A DNA stretch of 64,000 nucleotides from Bacillus thuringiensis (GTDB lineage Bacteria; Bacillota; Bacilli; Bacillales; Bacillaceae_G). This document shows positions 18,511-29,150 of the stretch, in pieces. How positions within the stretch are numbered: the stretch's first letter is position 1; each line of letters begins with the position of its first letter. The stretch spans positions 3,221,501 through 3,285,500 of the forward strand of contig NZ_CP155559.1 in the NCBI RefSeq assembly GCF_022095615.2, read 5' to 3'. The position numbers and the translations under genes were made by a program. The notes beneath the pieces were generated by a model. That model was not told where the DNA came from. It did not search any database and was given only the letters and a program-made list of their open reading frames with translations.

Positions 18511-19725
18511 CTAACTTTCTTTTTTGTTTTTACTATATAAACTTACTGCCGAAATACTTAGTACTACCACTATACACAACCACGCATACGTATACCCTTT
18601 CTCGTCCACAATATAACCAAATAAAACAGGCGCAACAATAATAGCAATCTGGTTTAATGTAAGTGCCAAGCTAACTGTTATCCCAATAGATTCTTCACTT
18701 GCACATTCAGCAACTTCGACGATAAAAAGACTAAACCATCCAATTGAAAAGAAGCCTAACAATGCACTTACACCATACAATACTCCACTCGTTACTGTAT
18801 GTATGCTTATTACTAACAATAGAATCAAACCGATAGAAGCACAGACAGCTATAAATAAAGGTATGCGCCGATTCCCCTTATAAAACAAATCACTACTAGC
18901 TGCTAATACAACACGGCCAATCATCCCAGAAAAGAACATCACTGAAAATACTGTTCCGGCTACAATAGATGTAATGGATTGTTCCCTTACTAAAAATTTC
19001 ATAAAATGCCCAACTAACACCATTTGTAATGAAATCATACAAATACCCGTTATATATATTGGGTACAACTCTTTCTTACATATCACTACTTTTAGCTCCG
19101 TCCAAAAAGAAATTTTAATATATTCTTTCCTTACTTCCGCCTGAACATATGGCTCTTTATAAAATATAAAAAATAATAATCCTCCAATTATACAAATGCA
19201 TGCAATACTATTTATCGCGTAAGTGACATTATATTGTATTGTAAGAAACGGAATTAACACTCCCGCTAACGCGCCACCAATCGGTATACCAGCTTGCCTT
19301 ATTCCCATCGCTAATCCACGATTTTCTTTTGGGAACCATTTCATAATCACTTTACTTCCTCCTGGCTGGGAAACACTATAAAACATTCCTACTAATAAAA
19401 GTACAAATAATAGCCCATTAAATCCGCTTACTATATTAGTTAGTAAAAGCGAACCTCCTAGCAAAAATGAACTTATAAAAATTAATATTTTTTCATTATA
19501 TTGATCAAGTAATCGACCTACAAAAAGCATACAAAATAACGGCCCAATATTTACAACACTTATTAACAATCTACTCTCCATATTCGTAAGCGCATATTCT
19601 TCTTTCCAAAATAAAGTAAAAACTCCTACACCATACGTTATAAGGGTCGCTGTTGTTTGAGCAATTGTCGCAAAAATTAACATAACCCACTTATAAGTAC
19701 TATTCATCCTTTCTTCGATCAACAC
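18511..19725 (-). CDS. MFS transporter
   Basis: The 404-residue protein has about 12 hydrophobic helices. The loop between helices 2 and 3 reads GRLLDQYNEK, which is the degenerate MFS motif A (G-x-L-a-D-r), and GMRQAG-type sequence appears as GIRQAGIPIGGALAG in helix 5, as in OFA and CynX-like carriers. It should move a small organic solute across the membrane. The start is taken as GTG at 19725, because GGAGG lies 7 bases before it; the upstream ATG at 19749 overlaps that site. It is divergent from a LysR gene, which probably controls it. Confidence 0.82.
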   Translation of the reverse strand: MLIEERMNSTYKWVMLIFATIAQTTATLITYGVGVFTLFWKEEYALTNMESRLLISVVNIGPLFCMLFVGRLLDQYNEKILIFISSFLLGGSLLLTNIVSGFNGLLFVLLLVGMFYSVSQPGGSKVIMKWFPKENRGLAMGIRQAGIPIGGALAGVLIPFLTIQYNVTYAINSIACICIIGGLLFFIFYKEPYVQAEVRKEYIKISFWTELKVVICKKELYPIYITGICMISLQMVLVGHFMKFLVREQSITSIVAGTVFSVMFFSGMIGRVVLAASSDLFYKGNRRIPLFIAVCASIGLILLLVISIHTVTSGVLYGVSALLGFFSIGWFSLFIVEVAECASEESIGITVSLALTLNQIAIIVAPVLFGYIVDEKGYTYAWLCIVVVLSISAVSLYSKNKKES

Positions 19726-19750
19726 ATTAATCCCTCCATCCCCTTCCATT

Positions 19751-19773
19751 ATATGAAAGTTCTAATATCATAT
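19751..19773. promoter_or_regulatory. Possible LysR box between MFS and lysR genes
   Basis: ATATGA-N11-TCATAT forms a dyad in the divergent promoter region, matching the T-N11-A form of LysR binding sites. Confidence 0.45.
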
Positions 19774-19834
19774 AAAATAAAGATTTATCATATAATCCAT
19801 CAAAAAAAATGATACCTTTTCGGAGGGATGATAC

Positions 19835-20683
19835 GTGGATATAAAAGATTTAACTGTATTTTACGAAGTCGCGAAGGAAAATAATATTTCTCACGCAGCT
19901 AAAAATTTAAACTATGTACAATCAGGCGTAACAATGCGTATGAAACAACTAGAAAATGAATTAGGTGTGCCTTTATTTTACCGTAACGGAAAAGGGGTAA
20001 CTTTAACTTCTAACGGTGAGATTTTATTAACATACGCCAAACAAATTATCCACTTAATGGATCAATCTATAAAAGCGGTTCAAAGTAATGGAACTGAGCC
20101 TAAAGGCACTTTAAAAATCGGGTGTACAGAATCTACAACCGCTGTAAGGCTCCCCTCTATATTAACGGCCTACTATGAGAAATACCCAGAAGTCGAATTG
20201 ATTTTAGAAACAAATACGACCGAACAACTAATTAGGCTAGTGTTAGAACGAAGACTAGACGGAGCGTTTATAGCAGGATCTACTCAGCATGCTGAACTTC
20301 ATACAAGTGTATTTCGTGAAGAAGAATTAGTTCTCATTAGTAAAAAACCTTTATCCTCTCTTACAGACATAGGAGATATGAATTTACTCGCTTTTAGTCA
20401 CGGTTGCTATTATAGAAGTTTACTTGAAGACTGGCTTCAAGAAGAAGACCTCTCACCTAAACGAGTATTAGAGTTCGGAACAATTGAAGCGATACTCGCC
20501 TGTGTAAAATCGAATATGGGCGTAGCAATTATGATGAAATCTATTTTAAATGATCATGATCATGCACATAACTTATCATTCAACCCTTTACCTAATAGAT
20601 TCAAAAAAGTTCCTACTACTTTTATTACTAGAAAAGATCTATATCACTCAGCTGCATTACAAAAATTTATGGAGATGATTTAA
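19835..20683 (+). CDS. LysR family transcriptional regulator
   Basis: The 282-residue protein has a LysR winged helix at residues 1-60 (LTVFYEVAKENNISHAAKNL, VTMRMKQLENELGVPLFYRN) and a periplasmic-binding-like effector domain from about residue 88. It starts with GTG behind GGAGG. It diverges from an MFS transporter gene, the classic layout for a LysR protein that activates its neighbour and represses itself. The DUF3916 gene follows two bases after its stop and is likely co-transcribed. The inducer is unknown. Confidence 0.92.
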   Translation: MDIKDLTVFYEVAKENNISHAAKNLNYVQSGVTMRMKQLENELGVPLFYRNGKGVTLTSNGEILLTYAKQIIHLMDQSIKAVQSNGTEPKGTLKIGCTESTTAVRLPSILTAYYEKYPEVELILETNTTEQLIRLVLERRLDGAFIAGSTQHAELHTSVFREEELVLISKKPLSSLTDIGDMNLLAFSHGCYYRSLLEDWLQEEDLSPKRVLEFGTIEAILACVKSNMGVAIMMKSILNDHDHAHNLSFNPLPNRFKKVPTTFITRKDLYHSAALQKFMEMI

Positions 20684-20685
20684 CA

Positions 20686-21195
20686 ATGCGTGAAAAGAAA
20701 ATACGTGGGATGAAACGAAAAACAAACACTATGATAAAGCGAATTGAAGAACATACAAAAACGTTCCCTTCTGCTTTCTATAACGATGAATATTGGTACA
20801 TGCCTTTACCAGTTTCTCAAGCTTTTATCGAGTCTCATAAAACACCTAGAAAAGTAAAACGATTATGTATACAAACTTTAATAGATCGAGTAAATCATTT
20901 AATAAAAACAAAACCGAGTGATACACATACATATCGAGTTGTTACTTTAATTTCTATAGAAAATTTATGGAGATCGCAAATTATCGTATTTAAAAACAAT
21001 GACTACTTTCAAAATTTTTTCAATAGAAATAATGAATTTCAAACATGGATTCCTCTTTCAAATGAAATAAATTTTTGGGAAACATGGGGAATTTCAATTT
21101 GCCCTACCGCCCAACTGTTGCACTTTCAAGAAGTCATTTATGATGAGGATGCAATCGATAAAAAAGAGATTTGGTTTATTGGAGAGTTATCTTAA
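20686..21195 (+). CDS. DUF3916 domain protein
   Basis: The 169-residue protein fits the DUF3916 family known from bacilli (MKRKTNTMIKRIEEHTKTF, WYMPLPVSQAFI, FETWGISICPTAQ-type ending). No function is known. It has no signal peptide or membrane helix. It starts two bases after the lysR stop, with GGAG inside the end of lysR as ribosome binding site, so the two form an operon. Confidence 0.72.
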   Translation: MREKKIRGMKRKTNTMIKRIEEHTKTFPSAFYNDEYWYMPLPVSQAFIESHKTPRKVKRLCIQTLIDRVNHLIKTKPSDTHTYRVVTLISIENLWRSQIIVFKNNDYFQNFFNRNNEFQTWIPLSNEINFWETWGISICPTAQLLHFQEVIYDEDAIDKKEIWFIGELS

Positions 21196-21288
21196 AAGGG
21201 GTACTTTCAAATGAAAAGCTTCCCTTTTTTCACCTAACAAAATCGCTATATAATGAATTTATCATTTTACTATATAGGAGGTTTTCAA

Positions 21289-21966
21289 ATGGTAATCCCT
21301 AAATATCCTGATGTCCCTACTCTTACGAAAAAACAAATCGATCAAATTACGGAAATCACTTTTCTAAAAGAAATAAAACCACAAAAATGTGATGCAATTT
21401 TCGTTTTCGGCGGTTCTCATCCTGGCAATTGGCAAGCTCCTCTAGAAGCTTATCGACAAGGTTTAGGAAATAAAATTATCGTTACAGGTGGTACTAGTTT
21501 GCATGGTATGAAACATCCGAGCTGGAATTACGGGGATTTGTCAGAAGCAGAAGTAATTGTAAATAAATTAATTGAACATGGCGTATCAAAAGATGCTATC
21601 TTGTTTGAGACAAATTCCCTCCATTCTATCGCTAATGTAATGGAAGCGAAAAAAATTTTTGATTTCACAAAGATTAATCGGTTACTATTTGTATGCAAAA
21701 GCTTAGGAGCCGGTCGGCAATATAGAGTATTAAAGAAACATTTACCTAAAACTGTTACTTGTATTCCATATACATTTGATACAAGTTTCGATGGTGATTT
21801 TATAATTAATAGATATAATTGGATGGAAAATGAAAAGAGTCGCTCTATGATTTTTGGAGAATACTTGAGAAATGTTTGCTACGGTAAAAAAGGTGGTATT
21901 CAGCCACCCGAAAAGGAAGTTCAAGGCTTAGAAGAATATGTATTCTACTACTATAATCTAGCATAA
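21289..21966 (+). CDS. YdcF/SanA-like (DUF218) protein
   Basis: The 225-residue protein carries the DUF218 pattern: DAIFVFGGSHPGNW, a second strand KIIVTGGTSL, and KDAILFETNSLHSIANV, which is the typical E-x-x-S-x-x-T region. Members of this fold include SanA and ElyC, which act in envelope metabolism, but soluble YdcF-like proteins are less understood. No signal peptide is seen. ATG at 21289 is preferred because GGAGG lies 7 bases before it. A very strong terminator follows. Confidence 0.82.
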   Translation: MVIPKYPDVPTLTKKQIDQITEITFLKEIKPQKCDAIFVFGGSHPGNWQAPLEAYRQGLGNKIIVTGGTSLHGMKHPSWNYGDLSEAEVIVNKLIEHGVSKDAILFETNSLHSIANVMEAKKIFDFTKINRLLFVCKSLGAGRQYRVLKKHLPKTVTCIPYTFDTSFDGDFIINRYNWMENEKSRSMIFGEYLRNVCYGKKGGIQPPEKEVQGLEEYVFYYYNLA

Positions 21967-21967
21967 T

Positions 21968-22009
21968 AGGAGAAAAGGTATACCAAAACGTCGGTATACC
22001 TTTTCTCCT
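21968..22009. terminator. Bidirectional terminator
   Basis: A 17-bp perfect stem (AGGAGAAAAGGTATACC and its complement) with an 8-base loop lies between convergent stop codons. Confidence 0.85.
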
Positions 22010-22011
22010 AT

Positions 22012-23305
<1,294 letters not shown>

Positions 23306-23902
23306 CTACGCTAAAGCAGCTGGCGGCATTAATTGTGCCCCTTTCCCCATACGTGCCAACACCCAGTCATCATAATACCACATTTCTGTTTGACGACGGC
23401 TCATCATATAATCCCAGCGTACTTCACGCTCAAATTCGATGATTTGTCCTTCTCCTCCAATTGTCACCCAGTTGAAACTGCCATTATGATGCATCATTTT
23501 CACCCACAAAACGGGGAAAATAACAACTCTTCCGTCCTCTTTATACCGCCTCGTTTGTTTTTCCATACGAAGTAAAGTTAAACCACTTACATATTGTTGA
23601 TCAACCTTTTCCATTACATCCATTGCCATCTTTTCAGCATCATCTTTATGAAGCAGGCTATTTGAGTATACTGGCATCATATTCGTATAACTTAATAAAC
23701 ACTTACCATTTTGAGAAGTAATAGTTGTAATATGAGCACCACCGTAATGTAACGGCTCTTCTGTTTGATAGCGCTTGATGGAAACTTGTACACCGTCACG
23801 TAATTCTTCATGCTCTCGTACTAACTTTACATACTTCGGAAGTGGTAATAACATTGACACTTCTTTACTACAATTTTGAAAAGTATTATATTGATTCGCC
23901 AT
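23306..23902 (-). CDS. Hypothetical protein downstream of helD
   Basis: The 198-residue protein is not recognised. It appears soluble, with no signal peptide or membrane helix. Residues 18-70 (LLPLPKYVKLVREHEELRDG) and 125-170 (VIFPVLWVKMMHHNGSFNWVTIGG) look like strand-rich sheets reminiscent of PepSY-like folds, but this is a guess. Its start codon follows the helD stop directly with GGGAGAG before it, so it is translated from the same message and may work with HelD. Confidence 0.7.
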   Translation of the reverse strand: MANQYNTFQNCSKEVSMLLPLPKYVKLVREHEELRDGVQVSIKRYQTEEPLHYGGAHITTITSQNGKCLLSYTNMMPVYSNSLLHKDDAEKMAMDVMEKVDQQYVSGLTLLRMEKQTRRYKEDGRVVIFPVLWVKMMHHNGSFNWVTIGGEGQIIEFEREVRWDYMMSRRQTEMWYYDDWVLARMGKGAQLMPPAALA

Positions 23903-26209
23903 TTAACATCTCTCCCTTATATATAATGCTTCTGGAACATGTATAAGAAATTCCGTTAACTCTCCAGTATAATATACATATAATTCATGCATCGCCCTCG
24001 TACACGCTGTGTAAAACAAATTACGCTCAGACTCTCTATAGTAACTTTCATTTGAAGCATCAAATATGATAACAGCGTCAAACTCTATTCCTTTCGCCAA
24101 ATAAGCAGGAATAATAACAACGCCTTTCTCATAAGTTGTATTCTCTTTTTGCATAAAATGGACTTGTAACGTATCCCCTATTAGTCCCATAACTTTCATA
24201 CATTCTTCATTTGTTTTACAAATAACCGCAATTGTTTTATGGCCGTTTTCTTCTAACTCTTTCACCTTAAAAATCATATTTTCTACATGATCTCGTTCAT
24301 CACTTACTTTTATATAAACAGGCTTCTTACCCTCCCTGTTAAAAGCTTTAATATCATTTCCATTTGAAATCATACACTTTGTAAATTCAATGATCGGTTT
24401 TGTTGATCGATAACTACGGTTAAGATGGACCGTTTCTACTTTACAATCTGCAAATAATGTGGAGATAATATTGTTTTCTCTATTATGATCATACGAGAAT
24501 ATATTTTGATTACAATCACCAAGTAATGTCCATTTCGCCTTCGGAAATAGTCGTTTTAGAAACACTAATTGAAATGATGTATAATCTTGCACTTCATCAA
24601 TAAATACAAACTTCACAAGATGATTGGTTTTAAAACCTTCCAGTAACTCTTTTAAAAACAAATACGGCGTAGCATCTTCATTTGCTAGCTGTTGATTCTT
24701 CAAACGCTTCACTGTTTGCTTACATATATCTCCCCAGCAATCTGGTACAAAAATATCTTTCTGCTTACTTTCAAATAACTGCTCAAAAATCGCAGGATGA
24801 TTTACAAAAGCGAACTTTTTTATCCTTCTACGTAACGAACGAAAATGTTTCTTCACTACATATTTCGTTAAAAACTCATGTTCCTTCTCATAATAATCAA
24901 ATTGATTATCCTTCTCTATTTTTTCATATATGCGATTGTAATCTTCTTTATTTACATACTGAATTTCTCGTTCCACCCAATCTTTTTTCGCTTCTATCTT
25001 TTCAAATTCATGTAACTTCTGAAAAATCCATTCCATTGTAAGTTGCATTCGATTCGGTATAGCAATAGACATATCTAGACTATAAAAATAAGCACATATT
25101 AATTTTGCCTCTATAAGCACTTCACCTTTACATCTAACATCATGAAATTGTAAACCTTTTTCACTTAAGCTTCGCGCGTATTTCTCAAGTAGTCCCATAA
25201 ATTCAACCGAGGATTTATATTGAATTTCTTTTACTCTAGTTTCATACGTACTTTCATGCTTTTTCGTTAAAACGTATTCTAACTGCGCAAATGAATCTTC
25301 TACAGTAAAGCTTCTTCCAATCATATGTTCCACATACGCTTGGAAAGTCGTTTGTTGCATATTCTCTTCCCCAAGCTCTGGCAAAACGTTCGCAATATAA
25401 CTATTGAACAACTCATTCGGAGAAAACAGTAGCATTTGATCCGCATGAACCGTGCCGCGGTAATGATACAATAAATAAGCAACGCGCTGCAGTGCCGCTG
25501 AAGTTTTCCCGCTCCCAGCAGTTCCTTGCACAATTAACACATCACTTTTATCGTTTCGAATAATTTGATTTTGTTCCCTTTGTATTGTCGCTACAATACT
25601 TTTCATTTGTTCACTTGCATTTCGTCCAAGTGCTTCTTGTAATAATTCATCACCTATCGTCACACCTGTATCAAACATACTTTGAATCGTTCCGTTTCGA
25701 ATCATGTATTGACGTTTTAAAAGTAAATCTCCTGAAATCGTACCGATGGGCGCTTTATATTGTGCCCTCCCTAAAGTGTAATCATAATAAAGACTCGAAA
25801 TAGGTGCCCGCCAATCGTATACTAAAAACTCATCATTTTCTTTATCATAAAAAGAGCCGATACCGATATACATTTCATCAGTATCCGCTTCATTATCTTC
25901 TTTAAAATCAATCCGCCCAAAATACGGCGTTTCTTTTATTTTCGTTAAAAGGTTATATTCATTTTTCGTATGACGATGTGTATGTTCTCTTTCAGCAAGA
26001 AGCTCTGCCTCTTGCCTAATACTCGCCGCTGTTTCAACCGCTTCTTTAATATTATCTATATTTACTTTTACATCTTCCCAAAAGTTTTTTCTAATACTGA
26101 CAATTTCAGACTTCACCGAACCAGCTCGACCATCCAGCTCTTTCAGTTCCTCGTCTACTTTTTCAATAACTACATCTACACGTTGTTGCTCTTCTTTATA
26201 ATGACTCAT
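23903..26209 (-). CDS. helD: HelD-type RNA polymerase recycling helicase (UvrD-like)
   Basis: The 768-residue protein is an SF1 helicase relative. Residues 1-75 form a long coiled coil (EEQQRVDVVIEKVDEELKEL...), as in HelD, where it reaches into the RNA polymerase secondary channel. Walker A GTAGSGKT is at about residue 229, Walker B is in VFIDEVQDYTSFQ, and LNRSYRSTKPI and GIEFDAVIIFDA are the later UvrD motifs. HelD releases stalled RNA polymerase using ATP and can affect rifampicin sensitivity in some bacteria. ATG at 26209 follows AAGGAGAG. A TetR gene lies upstream on the same strand, giving a likely TetR-HelD-hypothetical operon. Confidence 0.88.
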   Translation of the reverse strand: MSHYKEEQQRVDVVIEKVDEELKELDGRAGSVKSEIVSIRKNFWEDVKVNIDNIKEAVETAASIRQEAELLAEREHTHRHTKNEYNLLTKIKETPYFGRIDFKEDNEADTDEMYIGIGSFYDKENDEFLVYDWRAPISSLYYDYTLGRAQYKAPIGTISGDLLLKRQYMIRNGTIQSMFDTGVTIGDELLQEALGRNASEQMKSIVATIQREQNQIIRNDKSDVLIVQGTAGSGKTSAALQRVAYLLYHYRGTVHADQMLLFSPNELFNSYIANVLPELGEENMQQTTFQAYVEHMIGRSFTVEDSFAQLEYVLTKKHESTYETRVKEIQYKSSVEFMGLLEKYARSLSEKGLQFHDVRCKGEVLIEAKLICAYFYSLDMSIAIPNRMQLTMEWIFQKLHEFEKIEAKKDWVEREIQYVNKEDYNRIYEKIEKDNQFDYYEKEHEFLTKYVVKKHFRSLRRRIKKFAFVNHPAIFEQLFESKQKDIFVPDCWGDICKQTVKRLKNQQLANEDATPYLFLKELLEGFKTNHLVKFVFIDEVQDYTSFQLVFLKRLFPKAKWTLLGDCNQNIFSYDHNRENNIISTLFADCKVETVHLNRSYRSTKPIIEFTKCMISNGNDIKAFNREGKKPVYIKVSDERDHVENMIFKVKELEENGHKTIAVICKTNEECMKVMGLIGDTLQVHFMQKENTTYEKGVVIIPAYLAKGIEFDAVIIFDASNESYYRESERNLFYTACTRAMHELYVYYTGELTEFLIHVPEALYIRERC

Positions 26210-26260
26210 ATAATCTCTCCTTCTCATACTATTTGAAAGTCTTATATGATACGTAACTTT

Positions 26261-26845
26261 TTACTTCTGAAAAATACCACAGGCAACAATATCCCATGAC
26301 TTTTGGAACTCTTCGTTTACCCTCTCTTCTTTCCATCTCTCAGAAAAAGCGGGATGATAAAACGATGAAAGTAACCCAAATAACGTATGTGCTAAAAACA
26401 AACCATCTTGGTTTTCAATCTCATTGCGCTCTATCCCAAGGTTTATCACGTTCTCCAGTTGTCCAACTAATCTTTCTTCATGTTTTTGAATCACCTTATT
26501 CTTTTGCTGCACTAACGAACTATTCAATGTAAATAACTCTTCGTTTTCAAGTAGCTCTTTCTTTTTAAGCTGAAATAAACAAAAGAACCACTCTTGTAAA
26601 ACGTTTTCTGTCTCTCCATCTTTTTCTGCAATTTTCTCAAGCTGATCCGAGTACTTAAGCAGCCACCTTTCTAAAATTGCATCGCGTAATGCGACTTTAC
26701 TCCGAAAATAAGAATATAAAGCCGCATGACTAACATCAAGTGACTTCGCAATACTAACAAGTGTCGTCCTACTCCATCCGTATTTCATTAACTCTTTTTC
26801 CGCTGCATCTAAAACAACATTTTTCGTTAACGCCTTATCTGTCAT
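26261..26845 (-). CDS. TetR family transcriptional regulator
   Basis: The 194-residue protein has a TetR helix-turn-helix in the first 50 residues (LDAAEKELMKYGWSRTTLVSIAKSL, SHAALYSYFRSKVALRDAIL), followed by an all-helical ligand domain. ATG at 26845 is chosen with GGTGAG five bases upstream. It lies 51 bp upstream of helD on the same strand and probably controls its own operon through the two identical dyads at 26893 and 26975. The ligand is unknown. Confidence 0.9.
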   Translation of the reverse strand: MTDKALTKNVVLDAAEKELMKYGWSRTTLVSIAKSLDVSHAALYSYFRSKVALRDAILERWLLKYSDQLEKIAEKDGETENVLQEWFFCLFQLKKKELLENEELFTLNSSLVQQKNKVIQKHEERLVGQLENVINLGIERNEIENQDGLFLAHTLFGLLSSFYHPAFSERWKEERVNEEFQKSWDIVACGIFQK

Positions 26846-26892
26846 TTTTCTCACCGTCCATGTTATTTACATAATAATATTATTTAAATAAC

Positions 26893-26920
26893 AACTTACA
26901 TTTTTTATTATTTGTAAGTT
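26893..26920. promoter_or_regulatory. Candidate TetR operator 1
   Basis: AACTTACA-N12-TGTAAGTT is a perfect dyad 48 bp upstream of the tetR start codon. Confidence 0.6.
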
Positions 26921-26974
26921 GAATACAAAAAAATACGATTTCAATTAGGTTATAAGATTAACATATCCTTTTTT

Positions 26975-27002
26975 AACTTACAATATTTTTATTTTGTAAG
27001 TT
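26975..27002. promoter_or_regulatory. Candidate TetR operator 2
   Basis: The same arms AACTTACA and TGTAAGTT with the same 12-base gap recur 82 bp away from the first copy. Identical half-sites and spacing in two copies argue for a specific binding site. Confidence 0.6.
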
Positions 27003-27014
27003 GAAAGCATAATA

Positions 27015-27044
27015 GAAGAATTGCCTTATATAAGACAATTCTTC
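27015..27044. terminator. 30-bp near-perfect palindrome after the monooxygenase gene
   Basis: GAAGAATTG-C-CTTATATAAG-A-CAATTCTTC is a palindrome with one mismatched pair. It lies 9 bp from the stop of the monooxygenase. It may stop transcription, but no T-run follows on the minus strand. Confidence 0.4.
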
Positions 27045-27052
27045 CTCGTTAC

Positions 27053-28672
27053 TTAAAAATTACATAATAAATGATTCATTACCTCGTTAAGCATTATACG
27101 TAGATTTGCTGTACCTTTTTCCGAACGCCATCCAATAAAGCCATCTGGCCTAATTAGTACAACTCCTTCATTCTCTATCCCATATAATTCACGAAAAATA
27201 TTTTCTTGAGTAATAAAGTCTCCCCTTAAACCAACGCTGTAAACTTTTATATTTATTCCTAATTTAGATGAAACATCAAATACAGCTTCAGCCCAAGAAC
27301 TATTTTCTATTTCAGTAAGTAATACAAAATTGTTACCGAATAAGTCTAATATAGAAACCTTCTCCCCTTCATACATTCCAAAAAAATGAGGTGCTCGCGT
27401 TCCAGGTCGTCCGCTCAAATCTACGATATCCATTCTATGTGAATTGGCTGAGTCATCTATTATTGCTTTTGAACAATACTGATACCCAACAGTTACAGCT
27501 AAACCGTCCATATTATTCGAACTTTCTTCCTCTCTATTGGCAGCACGAAACAGTAAACTACTCGCATAATCTGTCGTTAATTTTGCAACAGGATATCTCT
27601 CTTCATGATATGTTTCTAGCAATTTTGGCTTTGCCTTTCCCTTTATAACAGCCGCTAATTTCCAAGCTAAGTTATGCGCATCTTGTATCCCTGTATTTGA
27701 ACCAAATCCTCCAGTTGGTGGCATAATATGTGCAGAATCACCAACTAAAAAAATACGATTATCTTGAAATTTTGTGGCTATACTTTCAGTCGCTTCCCAC
27801 GGTAAAACACTTAATATTTCTAACTCAACATTTATGCTTCCGATTGCGGTTTGAATAATTTGTTTACAACGTTTTATAGTGAAACCCTCTGGCCGCTCTT
27901 CTTTTAATGGATCGTAGGATACATGGTAAATCCATCGTCTTTCGTTATCAACTGGGATAAGCGCCCCAAGAACTTCCGGATGAAGTACCATAGAAAATCC
28001 GAATGCGTCTCCTTGTATAAATTCACTTAAATCAGCTTCAAAATAAATATTCATATAATAGCCACCGATTGTACCTCGTCCCTCGGTACTTATCCCTAGC
28101 TGGTCACGTATTTTACCTTTTGCCCCATCTGCTGCAATTACATAGTCACAATGAATAATACTTTCTTCTTCCGTTTCACGATTCCGAATCGTTGCTATTA
28201 CTCCGTGCTCATTTTGTTCATAAGAAACTAATTCATGATAAAAAGATAATTCTCCGCCTAATGTTCTCGCTTCTTGTAACATCATCTCTTCTAAAGTAAT
28301 TTGATAACAAGCCGTTTGTTTTGATGGACTAATCTCTTCTACCTTTTGAAGTAATTTTTCATCGTTTCCATACTGAGCGGTCCTCATTTTTTCCAATTCT
28401 TCCTTATTCGCCTCAGCTATTGTGTGAACCGCTACTCTTCCTCGGCAATTTTCTAATGCTTTACCCGCCGATCTAATTCTTTGTTCTAAACCTAATTCTC
28501 GAAATAACTCCATCGTACGAAAAGTTATTCCACCCGCTTTTGGGTGAATTGCAGTAGACGGATGCCTTTCAATAAGTAAGTACTCAATATTATGTTTTGC
28601 AAGAAATAGCGCAGCCGCTAATCCTGATAATCCGCCTCCAACAATTAAAACTGGTGCATAATTCGATTTCAT
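27053..28672 (-). CDS. FAD-dependent aromatic monooxygenase
   Basis: The 539-residue protein is a class A flavin hydroxylase (PheA/TfdB, RdmE type). GGGLSGL near residue 14 binds ADP of FAD, VIAADGAKGKIRDQLGI is the DG motif, and GDSAHIMPPTGGFGSNTGIQDA is the GD motif that holds the ribityl chain. A thioredoxin-like C-terminal domain follows from about residue 390. It would add oxygen to an aromatic ring using NAD(P)H; the substrate is unknown. ATG at 28672 has GGAGGG eight bases upstream. The upstream region is open and holds no clear operator. Confidence 0.88.
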   Translation of the reverse strand: MKSNYAPVLIVGGGLSGLAAALFLAKHNIEYLLIERHPSTAIHPKAGGITFRTMELFRELGLEQRIRSAGKALENCRGRVAVHTIAEANKEELEKMRTAQYGNDEKLLQKVEEISPSKQTACYQITLEEMMLQEARTLGGELSFYHELVSYEQNEHGVIATIRNRETEEESIIHCDYVIAADGAKGKIRDQLGISTEGRGTIGGYYMNIYFEADLSEFIQGDAFGFSMVLHPEVLGALIPVDNERRWIYHVSYDPLKEERPEGFTIKRCKQIIQTAIGSINVELEILSVLPWEATESIATKFQDNRIFLVGDSAHIMPPTGGFGSNTGIQDAHNLAWKLAAVIKGKAKPKLLETYHEERYPVAKLTTDYASSLLFRAANREEESSNNMDGLAVTVGYQYCSKAIIDDSANSHRMDIVDLSGRPGTRAPHFFGMYEGEKVSILDLFGNNFVLLTEIENSSWAEAVFDVSSKLGINIKVYSVGLRGDFITQENIFRELYGIENEGVVLIRPDGFIGWRSEKGTANLRIMLNEVMNHLLCNF

Positions 28673-28825
28673 ATATTTACCCTCCACATCATTGTTCTGA
28701 GCTCAGTGACATAAATATAACCAAAAAAAACATTAAAATATAGACTTATATTTCATTTTGAATTATCATATAGATAGATTACGCCCCAAATTACTTTTAC
28801 TTTTTCATACATCTATAATCTGTTT

Positions 28826-28949
28826 GCATTATGCGTGTATGAAAGAGTAAAACGAAAGAACTCACTTTAGTAGACACCAAAATAATGAAAACATAATAAG
28901 CGGTCGTAACCCTAAAAATTATAAAGGGTTACGACCGCTTAATTTTTTT
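28826..28949 (+). ncRNA. Candidate small RNA ending at an orphan terminator
   Basis: A TATAAT box at 28814-28819 would start transcription near 28826. No open frame with a ribosome binding site follows, and transcription would stop at the terminator 28897-28949. The -35 region is poor, so the promoter is uncertain. A prematurely ending leader from further upstream is the alternative. Confidence 0.35.
28897..28949 (+). terminator. Strong Rho-independent terminator without an upstream gene
   Basis: TAAGCGGTCGTAACCCT pairs perfectly over 17 bp with AGGGTTACGACCGCTTA around an 11-base loop, followed by seven T. No plus-strand gene lies upstream within the intergenic region. Confidence 0.85.
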
Positions 28950-29150
28950 GCTCAATGGCTTAACCATTCTCCTCTGTAAACAACGTATTATTAAATACTT
29001 TTCTCCCCCCTATCACTTTCAACACATAAAATTTCATTCGTCTCGATTTTCTTTCCCAATATTGCAGCTCATATAACAATCATGTAGCATTACCGTATCA
29101 AAGTAATGGTCCATCATCTTAAACCTTTCGACTCATTACCAGGAGGTATA

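Larger units (their letters stand above)
28673..29150. other. Intergenic region with orphan terminator
   Basis: About 480 bp between two divergent transcription units. It holds the monooxygenase promoter region, a candidate small RNA (28826-28949) that ends at a strong terminator, and the arsR leader. Confidence 0.6.
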
